Shown here in pieces: positions 19,473 to 28,655 of a stretch of DNA of 64,000 nt. The DNA is taken from assembly GCA_014055465.1 (NCBI GenBank), contig WIAF01000003.1:431848-495847 (forward strand). Direction: 5' to 3'. The notes below the pieces were generated by a model. The model saw only the letters and a list, made by a program, of their open reading frames with translations, had not been told where the DNA came from and did no database searches. How positions within the stretch are numbered: the stretch's first letter is position 1; every line of letters starts with the position of its first letter. The position numbers and the translations under genes were made by a program. This DNA comes from Nitrospira sp. CR1.1 (lineage in GTDB: Bacteria; Nitrospirota; Nitrospiria; Nitrospirales; Nitrospiraceae).

Positions 19473-21785
19473 ATGCAGCCCAAAGCTCCGCTGCCTGGTG
19501 TAGGCGATGCCGCTCTCAAGTCCGGGAACGCCGAACAGGTCAAGCGGATCAGCGCCCGGATTCTCGCCGCCGCCGACATAGACCAAATCCTGCTGGACCT
19601 GCGCCATGAAATTCTAGGCTGCTTCGACGCAGATGACCTCACGCTCTTCGTGGTGGATTCGGAAAAGAAAGAAATCTTCTCCAAGATTCCCCATCTCGAC
19701 ACTGTTCAGGAAGTGCGCACCCCGATCACCGAACAAAGCCTTGCGGGGTTCTGCGCCAAATACCTGCGCCCCGTCAATGTCGGCGATGCTTACAGCCTCG
19801 TGGAGCTCAGCGCGATTCACCCGGCGCTCACGCACGATGCCACCTACGACAAGAACACCGGCTTCAAAACAAAACAGGTCCTCGCCTACCCCGTCGTCGC
19901 CGAAAACAAATATCTCATGGGGGTGATTCAACTCCTCAACAAGAAAAGCGGCGGACGGTTCACGCGCAAAGATGAAGAGTGTGTCGCGGAAATCGCCAAA
20001 TCGTTGGGAACCGCGTTCTACACGCTTCGAAAGACGTCAAAAAAACCGCCGTCCAAGTTTGACTACCTGCTGACCAATGGAAAGATTTCTCAGCACGATC
20101 TCGATGTGGCCCTCGCCGAAGCCAAAAAAGGCACGACGGATATCGAATCGCAGCTCATCGAAAAATATAAGATTCCAAAAGCCGAGATCGGCAAATCGCT
20201 CGCCAATTTCCACAAGTGCCCCTATATCGAATACAACGAACGCACGATCGTCGACATCGAGTTACTCAAAAACCTCAATGTTGATTACCTGAAAAAAAAT
20301 CATTGGATGCCGCTCAAGCGGGATCGCGCCGCCATTGAAATTCTGACGGACGATCCCGGCGACCTCGACCGCGTCCAGGACATCAAGCGCACATTCCCCG
20401 GGCTCAACATTCGCTTTGCCGTCAGCCTTCGCCGCGATATCGCTCTGTTCCTGGCTAGCACCACCGGAACCCCCGACGTCAGCAACAAGATGAATGAGAA
20501 TGTCTCTGACATTCTCGGCGAATTGGTCAACGAATCGCAGCTCGAAGCCCAGGAAGACGCGTCCAGTGCGGGGCTCGACGAAAACGACAATGCCATCGTG
20601 CGGCTGGCCAATCAGATCATCGCCGACGCCTTCCGGCAAGGCACGTCCGACATTCACATCGAACCCTATGGGGAAAAGCGCGATACGCTCGTCCGGTTTC
20701 GGGTCGATGGCGACTGCTTCGAGTACATGAAGATTCCGCCGAGTTATCGCCGCGCCATCGTGTCACGCCTGAAGATCATGGCCAGCCTCGATATCGCGGA
20801 GCGACGCAAGCCGCAAGACGGAAAGATCAAATTTAAAATCGGCGAGAACAAGGAAATCGAGTTGCGCGTCGCCACCATCCCGACTGCCGGCTATAACGAA
20901 GACGTGGTCATGCGTATCCTGGCCGCCAGTGAACCGCTGCCGGTCGATAAGATGGGCTTTTCGGAACGTAATCTGCGCGAGATCAAAAGCATCGCCGAGA
21001 AACCCTACGGCATCATTCTCTGCGTGGGTCCCACCGGTTCCGGAAAGACGACCACTCTGCACTCGGTGCTCGGCTACATCAACACGCCGGACATCAAGAT
21101 CTGGACGGCGGAAGACCCGGTCGAAATCACGCAGTACGGCCTGCGCCAGGTCCAGGTGCATGCCAAGATCGGATTCACCTTCGCGGCGGCCATGCGCGCC
21201 TTCCTCCGCGCCGATCCGGACGTCATCATGGTCGGAGAAATGCGGGATAAAGAAACGGCGGATACCGGCATCGAAGCCTCGCTGACCGGTCACTTGGTGC
21301 TCAGCACGTTGCACACCAATAGCGCGGTGGAAACCATCACCCGCTTGCTCGACATGGGCTGCGACTCGTTCAGTTTCGCCGACGCCATGCTGGGCGTACT
21401 GGCTCAACGGTTGGCCCGGCGCATCTGCAAAGACTGCAAGGAGGCGTATCAGCCGTCGAAGGAGGAATACGAGGAACTGCGCCTGGGATACGGCCCTGAA
21501 TATTGGGACGCCCTCAAAATCCCCTTCGACGCAAACTTCCGTCTCTATCGGGGCAAAGGGTGCGACACCTGTAATCGTACCGGACTGAAAGGCCGCGTGG
21601 CGCTCCACGAGTTGCTTCTGGGCACCGACAAAATGAAAAAGTTGATCCAGAACAAAGCGAAGACCGATGAGATGCTGAAGGCCGGCATGGAAGACGGAAT
21701 GACCACCCTGGTCCAGGACGGCATCCAGAAGGTCCTGCAGGGACATACGACGTACAAAGAAGTCAAAGCCGTCGCCATCAAGTAG
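19473..21785 (+). CDS. GspE/PilB-family secretion ATPase with N-terminal GAF domain
   Basis: From the ATG at 19473, which has GGAGA seven bases upstream, the protein is 770 residues. It begins with a GAF-like domain at about residues 20-185, then a GspE N-terminal domain (residues 190-330), then the hexameric ATPase. The ATPase has Walker A GPTGSGKTTT at about 519, an Asp box, Walker B DPDVIMVGEMRD, the His box HLVLSTLHTN and a four-cysteine zinc site (CKDC ... CDTC). Such ATPases power type II secretion or type IV pilus extension. No pilin, secretin or inner-membrane partner is nearby. The GAF domain suggests small-ligand control. Confidence 0.88.
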   Translation: MQPKAPLPGVGDAALKSGNAEQVKRISARILAAADIDQILLDLRHEILGCFDADDLTLFVVDSEKKEIFSKIPHLDTVQEVRTPITEQSLAGFCAKYLRPVNVGDAYSLVELSAIHPALTHDATYDKNTGFKTKQVLAYPVVAENKYLMGVIQLLNKKSGGRFTRKDEECVAEIAKSLGTAFYTLRKTSKKPPSKFDYLLTNGKISQHDLDVALAEAKKGTTDIESQLIEKYKIPKAEIGKSLANFHKCPYIEYNERTIVDIELLKNLNVDYLKKNHWMPLKRDRAAIEILTDDPGDLDRVQDIKRTFPGLNIRFAVSLRRDIALFLASTTGTPDVSNKMNENVSDILGELVNESQLEAQEDASSAGLDENDNAIVRLANQIIADAFRQGTSDIHIEPYGEKRDTLVRFRVDGDCFEYMKIPPSYRRAIVSRLKIMASLDIAERRKPQDGKIKFKIGENKEIELRVATIPTAGYNEDVVMRILAASEPLPVDKMGFSERNLREIKSIAEKPYGIILCVGPTGSGKTTTLHSVLGYINTPDIKIWTAEDPVEITQYGLRQVQVHAKIGFTFAAAMRAFLRADPDVIMVGEMRDKETADTGIEASLTGHLVLSTLHTNSAVETITRLLDMGCDSFSFADAMLGVLAQRLARRICKDCKEAYQPSKEEYEELRLGYGPEYWDALKIPFDANFRLYRGKGCDTCNRTGLKGRVALHELLLGTDKMKKLIQNKAKTDEMLKAGMEDGMTTLVQDGIQKVLQGHTTYKEVKAVAIK

Positions 21786-21813
21786 GCGGCCGGCCGCCCA
21801 TCACCGGGACCGG

Positions 21814-22773
21814 CTACCGCGCAGGATGCAACGACGTGAGCCGGTTCAATTCTCTCTCCAACCGCGCAATGTCTCTGGTTCGTTCCAGTTTCTTCGCGCA
21901 GGCCACAGCCTGACTCAAGGCCGACCGCGCCTGGTCAAATGCTTCTTGTGCTAAATAGCTTCGATACGCCCGCTCCGAATAGGCCAACCCTTGATCGGGA
22001 AACCCCCGCCGGTCCGCAATCCGGCCCAGCCGTAGTAAATCAGCCGCGATGTCCGTCCGTTGTTCCGCCGCCTTATCCAACTCGAGGGCTCGCCCATATT
22101 CCCGTTCTGCCGCCTCATAGTCATGTCGTGCTTCGGCCAGCATGCCGAGATTCACATGATTACTGGCTTCGGATTCCGGATTTCCCATCGCCTGATTCAA
22201 GGCCATGGCCTGACGGAACAATTGCGCGGCCTGCGCCATCTCCCCTTTACCCTGCCGTACGAGTCCAAGGTTGTTCCGGAGCGTCGCTTCGACTGATCGA
22301 CTGTTTCTCTGCTGAGCGAGCTCCAAGGCTTCTTCATACCGCCGCTCTGCATCCTGTATGTTTCCCGCTTGATGCTCCGCAGTGGCCAAGGCGGTCAGAC
22401 TGTCCATCAAGAGATCGGGCTCTCCCAGTTGTTGCGCCAAGGTCACGGCTCGCACGTGAGACTCAACCGCCTGAGAAACATCTCCGCGCCTGAGAGCGAC
22501 ACGTCCGACATCATTGAGGGCGCCGATGAGACGCTTCGTGTCATCGAGGCTTTCCGCCATCCAACGCGCCGCCTCGTACTCTTCACCAGCGCGGGCCAGA
22601 TCTCCTCGCATCATCAAACGATCACCCTGACGCCTCAAAGATTCACTTTGCGCGGCTAATGGTCCTGGTTGTGGCGCGGGAGGAGCCGGCGGCGGAGGAC
22701 TCGCACATCCCGCCCACAGACACCACACCATGGCGCAGACTCCCGCCACTGAGGCCTGGATTGTCGCTCTCAT
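21814..22773 (-). CDS. TPR-repeat lipoprotein, last gene of the mla operon
   Basis: The protein (319 residues) has an N-terminal hydrophobic segment ending in WAGC followed by a Pro-rich stretch. This is a probable lipoprotein signal, although the -3 residue Trp is unusual. About six TPR-like helical pairs cover residues 40-310, with repeated patterns such as AERRYEEALELAQQ and AEREYGRALELDKA. TPRs mediate protein-protein contact. The gene overlaps mlaD by four bases, so it probably belongs to the Mla lipid transport machine, perhaps at the outer membrane in place of MlaA or as an assembly factor. Confidence 0.8.
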   Translation of the reverse strand: MRATIQASVAGVCAMVWCLWAGCASPPPPAPPAPQPGPLAAQSESLRRQGDRLMMRGDLARAGEEYEAARWMAESLDDTKRLIGALNDVGRVALRRGDVSQAVESHVRAVTLAQQLGEPDLLMDSLTALATAEHQAGNIQDAERRYEEALELAQQRNSRSVEATLRNNLGLVRQGKGEMAQAAQLFRQAMALNQAMGNPESEASNHVNLGMLAEARHDYEAAEREYGRALELDKAAEQRTDIAADLLRLGRIADRRGFPDQGLAYSERAYRSYLAQEAFDQARSALSQAVACAKKLERTRDIARLERELNRLTSLHPAR

Positions 22774-23762
22774 CGATGCAACTGATCTCCTCTCAAACTC
22801 CGGGCTCCTTCCCGGGAGGGTGACGGTGGCTCCTTCGGCGCCGGCCCGGCGTTCTGCGCAAACCGGCTGAAAGGAAACGTCTGCTTGGCCCCGCGCACCA
22901 GAATGGACATGTCGGTCAGCGTGGTTTCAGCCGTGTGAATGACGGGCCCCAGTTCCTGACTCACTTCGCTCACAGAATCAGAGAGTCGCTTGACGCTGGT
23001 GAGCGTCAATTGCGCACTGTCGAGAATAGCCGGCAGCCGGCCGGTGGTCTGCTGGACATCGGCCGTCACCCGATCAACGATGCTCAGCGTGCGCTTGATG
23101 GAGCCGGTCATGGCCGGGAGCGCAGTGGCCGTCTGTTCGACCGACGCAATCGTCCGCTGCACCGAAGCAACGACCGCCGGCAGCTCTTGCGTGGCCAGTG
23201 CGACCTGTTCGAGCGCTTTGCCGCCGGCCTTCAGGCCGCCTTGCATATCCTGCGTAATGGTTTCGACGCGCAGCAGCGTTTGCTTCACGGCCATCAACAC
23301 CGGTTCCACCTCGTTGAGCAGATCTTCGATGTCCCTTGGTTCAACGGCACGAATGATGGCCCCTTCGGCCAATACCGGACTGCTGGCGGTGCCCATGCCG
23401 ATATCAACCTGTGTCTGCCCGACCACCACCCCGCTCTTGGTGATATGCAGGTCGGAATTGTCTTTCACCATGTCCTGATACCGCGTCAATAGCTGGAGGG
23501 TCAGATCGACCGTCCCGCGATCGTTGAGGTCCACCTGCTTGACCCGGCCGATGCGAATCCCCGAGACAACGACGGGCGCCCCCGGCTCAAGACCGTAGGA
23601 TTTACTCAGGCTGGCCTTGAGCTGATACTTGGACTCGAAAAGATGTTCCGTCCTCGACATCCAAAAGCCTGCCACGGCGAGAATCAGCGCGGGAATCAGT
23701 ACGAATGTGCCCACGATCTGCGCCAGCCGCCCGCTCGATAGACGATGAGAATAGTGCATCAC
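22770..23762 (-). CDS. mlaD: MCE-domain lipid-transport protein MlaD
   Basis: The 330-residue protein has one N-terminal transmembrane helix (about residues 13-33) and an MCE domain at about 38-118 (YGLEPGAPVVVSGIRIGRVKQVDL). A long helical region with many Thr/Ser/Val heptads follows, as in MCE proteins that form tunnels across the periplasm. It is the substrate-binding component that passes phospholipids between MlaFE and periplasmic carriers. It lies 33 bases after mlaF and overlaps the TPR gene by four bases. Confidence 0.87.
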   Translation of the reverse strand: MMHYSHRLSSGRLAQIVGTFVLIPALILAVAGFWMSRTEHLFESKYQLKASLSKSYGLEPGAPVVVSGIRIGRVKQVDLNDRGTVDLTLQLLTRYQDMVKDNSDLHITKSGVVVGQTQVDIGMGTASSPVLAEGAIIRAVEPRDIEDLLNEVEPVLMAVKQTLLRVETITQDMQGGLKAGGKALEQVALATQELPAVVASVQRTIASVEQTATALPAMTGSIKRTLSIVDRVTADVQQTTGRLPAILDSAQLTLTSVKRLSDSVSEVSQELGPVIHTAETTLTDMSILVRGAKQTFPFSRFAQNAGPAPKEPPSPSREGARSLRGDQLHR

Positions 23763-23795
23763 CGATCACCTTTCCATCCGACAAGCCCGCACCGG

Positions 23796-24527
23796 CTATT
23801 CCACATACCGTTTCAGCGCTGCCGGGACAAGTTCACGCACCCCATCACGAGTTCCGTCCGCCTGCACACGCCCCTCGCGAAGGACCACCACCCGATCGAC
23901 AGCTTCGACGAACGGTGACCAGGCGCGCAACACCGCCAGCACCGTCAAGGGATGATGGGCTCGCCACTCTTCGACATAACCTTTCAGTCCTAAGACCATG
24001 TCGGCGTCCAATCCAGCCACCGGATCATCGAGGAGCAGGACTTCCGGCGCCAACATCATGGCTCGCGCAATGGCTCCCCGGCGCGCTTCGCCCTGGTTGA
24101 GCTCAGCGGGAAAACGATCCCGCAGAGCGGCCAATCCTAACCGCTCCAACTGTCCCATGACCGCTTGTTCGCGATGCCGATCCGACATGCCTCCCCGGTG
24201 ATAGCGAAGCGGCAGGAGCACGTTGTTGAACAGCGTCATATTGCTCAACAGCCCCGGTTGTTGCAGCACCACGCCGACTCGCAGCCGCACAGACTTCGTA
24301 TCTTCGTCCGCAACCTCGCTCCAATCCTTCCCCAAGACAAGAACCCGTCCCGATTCCGGAGCAACCAGTCCGGCGGCAAGCTCAACCATCAAACTTTTCC
24401 CGGCACGACCCGGTCCGACACAGGCGACAAACTCCCCCGCCATAATTCTGAGATCTAGTTCCAACCATAGATCCCCGCCCAACATGGGCGCGCGGACGTT
24501 CTCAAACATAATGGCCGGCTCGGTCAT
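23796..24527 (-). CDS. mlaF: MlaF-type ABC transporter ATP-binding protein with degenerate catalytic motifs
   Basis: The start at 24527 overlaps the mlaE stop by four bases and gives a 243-residue protein. The Walker A motif GPGRAGKS (38-45), the Q-loop and the D-loop AGLD are present. The signature motif reads LNQGE (143-147) instead of LSGGQ. The residue after the Walker B Asp is Asp168 instead of the catalytic Glu, and the H-loop His is replaced by Arg201 (AVLRAWS). Position and length fit the ATPase of an Mla transporter. Activity is doubtful or unusual. Confidence 0.85.
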   Translation of the reverse strand: MTEPAIMFENVRAPMLGGDLWLELDLRIMAGEFVACVGPGRAGKSLMVELAAGLVAPESGRVLVLGKDWSEVADEDTKSVRLRVGVVLQQPGLLSNMTLFNNVLLPLRYHRGGMSDRHREQAVMGQLERLGLAALRDRFPAELNQGEARRGAIARAMMLAPEVLLLDDPVAGLDADMVLGLKGYVEEWRAHHPLTVLAVLRAWSPFVEAVDRVVVLREGRVQADGTRDGVRELVPAALKRYVE

Positions 24528-25324
24528 AGATACAACGGCACCGTCACGACGACATCGATCAGCAGACAGAGAACGAACGAATTGATCATCGCTCGGGTCG
24601 TTTGTTGCGGCACCTCCGTGTAAGACGATCGGACGGCCAGGCCATGGTAACAACAGACGGCCGCGACCGCCGATCCAAATCCCAGGCCCTTGATGGCAGT
24701 CATGAGGACATCCGTCGTGGACAAGGCCCTGATCACACTTTCCGCGAACGCATCGAGAGGAATGGTCAATTGCGCATCGGCGACGAGGTAGCCTCCGAAT
24801 ACCGCCACCACATCGAAATAGAGTGTCAGGCACAGCATCGACAGCACCATGCCGACCATGCGCGGCATGATGACAAAACGGCTGATGGGAATACCCATGA
24901 GCCGTAGCGCGACGACCTCGCGCGTTACCGACATGTTGCCGAGCTCAGTCGCAATGGCCGACCCGGATCGCCCCACGACAATGAACGCCGTAACCAACGG
25001 ACCGAGCTCCCGAATCACCGTGACCACGATGATGCTCCCCACCAGCCCGCCCGCTCCAAGCCTCGGAAGCTGCGTGCCGGCCTGAGTCACAATAATGATG
25101 CCCAGCAACAGCGCAATGACCGTGGTGACCGGCAGCGCATCGACCCCCGTGAAGAGAATCTGCCTGACCAGCACCCGGAACGTTTCCCCGCGCCCTTGCC
25201 GTGGACGAATGATCAGATCGAGCACGGCTTGCGCAAACAACGTCGCCAGCGCCGCCAGATAGGCGTATCCCGCGATGGTCTTGCGTCCTACCCACGTGAT
25301 CATCCGTTCCGAACCGCCTTCCAT
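24524..25324 (-). CDS. mlaE: MlaE-family ABC transporter permease
   Basis: The 266-residue protein has five or six membrane helices and the family signature GPLVTAFIVVGRSGSAIATELGNM ... REVVALRLMGI (split here by MSVT), the region that contacts the ATPase. It is the inner-membrane core of the Mla phospholipid transporter and heads the mlaE-mlaF-mlaD-TPR operon. The conserved permease stands in contrast to the degenerate ATPase encoded next to it. Confidence 0.92.
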   Translation of the reverse strand: MEGGSERMITWVGRKTIAGYAYLAALATLFAQAVLDLIIRPRQGRGETFRVLVRQILFTGVDALPVTTVIALLLGIIIVTQAGTQLPRLGAGGLVGSIIVVTVIRELGPLVTAFIVVGRSGSAIATELGNMSVTREVVALRLMGIPISRFVIMPRMVGMVLSMLCLTLYFDVVAVFGGYLVADAQLTIPLDAFAESVIRALSTTDVLMTAIKGLGFGSAVAAVCCYHGLAVRSSYTEVPQQTTRAMINSFVLCLLIDVVVTVPLYL

Positions 25325-25501
25325 TCAACAAGGGATGTCAGGGCACCTGAGGCTACGAGCGACGGCGAAATTGTAGGGGACCATTACCCGTAAAGCAACG
25401 CGTCTGGGGCGGGGCCGGCCGAGGTCTGGAAGCAAGGAGGCCGTAGAATACGGAAATGGTCAACTGACGGGGGAGAAGCCGCCTAATGCTTCAATCGCGG
25501 C

Positions 25502-25834
25502 TTATGCGCGTGGCCGGTGCTTGATCACGAACTGCTGGATGCGCTGGAGCTGCGGAGGACGAACGACCAAAAACTCAACCCCGAACTCACCGCCCCGCGC
25601 CCACCGGACGACGGCCTCCTCCACGCGCAGCGGCCACTCGTGTCCGTCGGATAGAAACAGTGAGACTTTCATGTGAAGTCCCGGCGGCATCGTCTGTTCG
25701 GATTTTGCCATACATCCGGTCGAGGAGAGATCCAGCAACTCCGCCTCCCCTTCGATTTCATCTTCGCCGATGAACTCGAGACGGCAATCAGCCGCAACTC
25801 GACTCGACTTACGCAACGTTTTTGTTTCTTCCAC
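25502..25834 (-). CDS. PilZ-domain protein
   Basis: This single-domain protein of 110 residues has both parts of the c-di-GMP site: RKSSR (RxxxR) near the N-terminus and DLSSTG (DxSxxG) about 30 residues on. The end of the barrel reads VVRWARGGEFGVEF. It probably changes partner binding in response to c-di-GMP in the cytoplasm. It is the first of three short PilZ genes on this strand between 25.5 and 27.9 kb. Confidence 0.87.
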   Translation of the reverse strand: MEETKTLRKSSRVAADCRLEFIGEDEIEGEAELLDLSSTGCMAKSEQTMPPGLHMKVSLFLSDGHEWPLRVEEAVVRWARGGEFGVEFLVVRPPQLQRIQQFVIKHRPRA

Positions 25835-25889
25835 CTGACCTCCTCTTCGTCACCCGCACCGGACCGCCCTCATGCGCTTGACATCCGCC

Positions 25890-26267
25890 CTATTCGATCA
25901 CCGGGGCCGTGGCGAGAAATTGGCGTAATCGATCCTGCTCGACGGTCCCCATCGACACGAACTCCACACCGAAATACGAGCCCTCCCCCCACCGAACCAG
26001 CGCCAGATCGACCGCCGTGGGACAGGTCTCGCCCGGGAGCAAGATAATCAGCGACATGGCATCCCCCACCTTCACCCCGGCCTCACTGCCGATCTTGCAT
26101 CCACCGGGTGACAGATTGTGGACGACCCCCTCACCCTCCGCATCGCCATTAAAACTGAGGGTCGGGGCAAAGGGCGCGAATGATAACAGGCAGGTCCGGG
26201 AGACCATGCAGCGACGGTGCTGCCGGAGTTCAATACGAACGGGCGTAACCTTATTGTCTTGATCCAT
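25890..26267 (-). CDS. PilZ-domain protein
   Basis: The 125-residue protein has RQHRR as the RxxxR motif and NLSPGG as the second c-di-GMP motif, then LVRWGEGSYFGVEF. It has no membrane segment and no output domain. It differs enough from its neighbour at 25502-25834 not to be a recent duplicate. It lies 55 bases upstream of that gene on the same strand, so the two may be co-transcribed. Confidence 0.87.
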   Translation of the reverse strand: MDQDNKVTPVRIELRQHRRCMVSRTCLLSFAPFAPTLSFNGDAEGEGVVHNLSPGGCKIGSEAGVKVGDAMSLIILLPGETCPTAVDLALVRWGEGSYFGVEFVSMGTVEQDRLRQFLATAPVIE

Positions 26268-26413
26268 GGCGGAGCGGATGATGCGGTCGTCTTCTGGAAC
26301 TAGCCAAAGTCAGTATACCGCAGGGGGCGGGAGACGCCGAATACTTCTCGTGATTTCGCCGGCCACCGCCCATGAGGTTTGAGGGAGGTACACCGGCGCT
26401 CCGGGAATGCAGC

Positions 26414-27352
26414 CTATCGCCGATAAATCGGCGGCTCGCCGGGGGGACGGCTCTTGAACCGGCGGTGCTGCCAGAAATATTGTTCCGGCACGCGGCGGAC
26501 AGCCCCTTCGATCAACCGGTTGATGCGGGTGGCATCGTCCATCATTTCGCCGGATGGAAAATGATCCAGGGCTTCCCCCACTTCGATGTCATAACCGGAT
26601 CCATCGGCTCGCCGGTAGTAAAAGCAGGGGACGACCGCCGCGCCGCTGACCTTCGCCAGGCGGGATGTCGCGGTCAGGGAAGAGGCCGGCACGCCGAAAA
26701 ACGGGGCAAAGACGCTGCGCTTCGATCCGGCATCGATATCGGGAGCGTACCAGACCACCTGGTTCCTGGCCAACGCGCGCAGGATCCCTCGCATATCCCG
26801 ATGTTGGATCAACTCCGAATAGTATCGACTCCGGCACCGGTTCGCGACCATATCCGCCACGACATCATTCTGCGGTCGATACACGATGGCCACCGGCTGC
26901 TCCATGGCCATGAACCGGCCGGCCAGTTCAGCCGCATGCAAATGCGCCCCGCAGAGCAGGACGCCTCGCCCCCGGCGAAGCGCCTCGCGGATATGCTCCA
27001 GCCCCTTGATCGTGCACTCGCAATGCGCCCGCGGATCTTTCGCCCACCAGGCCATCGCGATTTCCAGCACCCCCATTCCCATGGACTCGAACGAGTGCAG
27101 GGCGACCCTGTTACGCTCCTCGGACGACTGCTCCGGGAAACACAGTGCCAAATTCACGCGGACGATGTCGCGGCGCTTGGTGAGCAGTCCGTGTAAAATG
27201 CGCCCGCACCGGCGGCCGAATGCGAGTTGCAAACGATAGGGAAGCCAGGACAGCAGCCAAAACAGAGCAATGCCCACCCACGTCGGCCAATACACCGGAT
27301 GATAGACGCTACGTGCCTGATGCCGCTTATGTTTTGCCTGAGTGCTGGACAT
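26414..27352 (-). CDS. LpxL/HtrB-type lysophospholipid acyltransferase
   Basis: Starting at the ATG at 27352 the protein has 312 residues. It has one hydrophobic N-terminal anchor (about residues 20-42) and the family active-site motif GAHLHAAELAGR, in which His and Glu are separated by four residues (HX4E). AIVYRPQND and a QHRRFKSRP C-terminus are also typical. LpxL-type enzymes add a secondary acyl chain to lipid A on the inner membrane. The frame is open a further 46 codons upstream, but that part is Arg/Pro-rich and unlike the family. It lies between PilZ genes. Confidence 0.82.
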   Translation of the reverse strand: MSSTQAKHKRHQARSVYHPVYWPTWVGIALFWLLSWLPYRLQLAFGRRCGRILHGLLTKRRDIVRVNLALCFPEQSSEERNRVALHSFESMGMGVLEIAMAWWAKDPRAHCECTIKGLEHIREALRRGRGVLLCGAHLHAAELAGRFMAMEQPVAIVYRPQNDVVADMVANRCRSRYYSELIQHRDMRGILRALARNQVVWYAPDIDAGSKRSVFAPFFGVPASSLTATSRLAKVSGAAVVPCFYYRRADGSGYDIEVGEALDHFPSGEMMDDATRINRLIEGAVRRVPEQYFWQHRRFKSRPPGEPPIYRR

Positions 27353-27534
27353 GGCCAAACGGGTCAGCCATTGTAGGGAAACGGAGCGAGGAGCGCAATC
27401 TCGAACGATGCGTGGAAACGGAGGGCGAGGTAGACACCCGCGGCTTCCGGAGAGCGGGCCCGACGTGAAACGCGGCGAATCCTCCTCCAAGCAGGCTCTA
27501 CCGGTCTGGATGAACGGCGCACCGCCCCGGCTCG

Positions 27535-27915
27535 TCAGGAGGCCGGTTTCGTGGACAGGGTGATGAACTTTCGCAAACGCATTTCAGCGACCGGCGACAA
27601 ATCGACGAATTCCAGGCCATAGACTTGCTCTCGCTCCCAGCGCACCGTGGCTTCCTCGACCGTCATCGGCGAGACCTGATTGGGCAGGGAAAGGCTGACC
27701 GATACTCGATCGCCGCGCTGGATCACGGTTTCGCTCATCACCTTCGCTCCTCGCATCGACACATCAAAGACGACACCGATTCCATCACCGCCGCGACCGA
27801 GCCACTTAGCCAAACCCAACCGAGAAAACGAACAGGCAAACGGCGCCGGCACGCGCAACCGCGGATGCTGACGCAAGTCGACGGAGAATTGTTCCTGTCC
27901 CGTAGTGCCGCTCAT
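27535..27915 (-). CDS. PilZ-domain protein
   Basis: The ATG at 27915 is preceded by GGGAGGGT at good spacing, giving 126 residues. Motifs are RQHPR (RxxxR), DVSMRG (DxSxxG) and TVRWEREQVYGLEF. All residues expected to bind c-di-GMP are present. It lies upstream of the acyltransferase gene on the same strand, separated by about 180 bases. Confidence 0.86.
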   Translation of the reverse strand: MSGTTGQEQFSVDLRQHPRLRVPAPFACSFSRLGLAKWLGRGGDGIGVVFDVSMRGAKVMSETVIQRGDRVSVSLSLPNQVSPMTVEEATVRWEREQVYGLEFVDLSPVAEMRLRKFITLSTKPAS

Positions 27916-28079
27916 ACGTACCCTCCCGTATGGATTACGGCCACTGTACCGCACTCGCGACGCCTCGAAAAATAAAATATCGAAATCAACCGGCGGTAAT
28001 GATACGGATTGGCGCGACCAATCTGGGACAGCCAACCGGGCGGTTCAGGTCTCCGCCCGGTGATCCTGCCGCGCAATGG

Positions 28080-28439
28080 TCACGGCCGATGCTTTCCCCG
28101 TTGCTGCATCATGTCGGCGCACGTAGGGCTCAGCTCCTGCGAATGTTCCCTCAAGCACTGCATAATCCGTCCTTCGCCCGCTTTTACCCCCGCGCACAAT
28201 TTTTTCACATCTTCGGCGCAGGCCTTCCTTCCGTGACGCCCCCCACGCCCTTCCCCTTCCGGCCCCTTCCCGCCGCTGCCGGATGAATCGGGAGACATCG
28301 CCGGCTGTTCCTGACCGGAGGACGCTGGCGGATCCGATCCGGCCCTGGCCGGTTCATGCAGCCCCGACAGACCGATCACGAAACACATCCCGAGCACCAT
28401 CGCCGTCGCCTTTCGCAAAGCGCCGCACGCAGTAGGCAT
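28080..28439 (-). CDS. small secreted protein with a GLG1-type cysteine-rich repeat
   Basis: From the ATG at 28439 the product is 119 residues: a signal peptide (to about residue 33), a Gly/Ser-rich low-complexity stretch, and one C-terminal Cys-rich repeat. The Cys spacing ACAEDVKKLC ... IMQCLREHSQELSPTC matches the protein at 1103-1711. A run of G residues precedes the start. It is probably periplasmic and disulfide-bonded; function unknown. A perfect 8-base inverted repeat lies 25 bases upstream. Confidence 0.72.
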   Translation of the reverse strand: MPTACGALRKATAMVLGMCFVIGLSGLHEPARAGSDPPASSGQEQPAMSPDSSGSGGKGPEGEGRGGRHGRKACAEDVKKLCAGVKAGEGRIMQCLREHSQELSPTCADMMQQRGKHRP

Positions 28440-28464
28440 AGATTCCCCCTTCTCTGTTGATGCC

Positions 28465-28484
28465 GTTGTCCGACCCCGGACAAC
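28465..28484 (-). promoter_or_regulatory. inverted repeat upstream of the GLG1-type gene
   Basis: GTTGTCCG and CGGACAAC form a perfect 8-base inverted repeat with a 4-base loop. It may be a leader hairpin or an operator for the gene starting at 28439; nothing distinguishes these. Confidence 0.4.
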
Positions 28485-28655
28485 AGATGGCCCCACAGTG
28501 GAGCCCCCTTCTACCGCACACTTCATTCAACGCGGTTACCGGTAGGCGGTTGACGACTGTCAGCGGCGGAGTTGACCTGCAGAGCCCCGCTCACACTCTT
28601 GTCGGGAGTCGGATAGGCCCTTGCGAAAAACCTTCCGCTTGACTATTGTAGCGGG

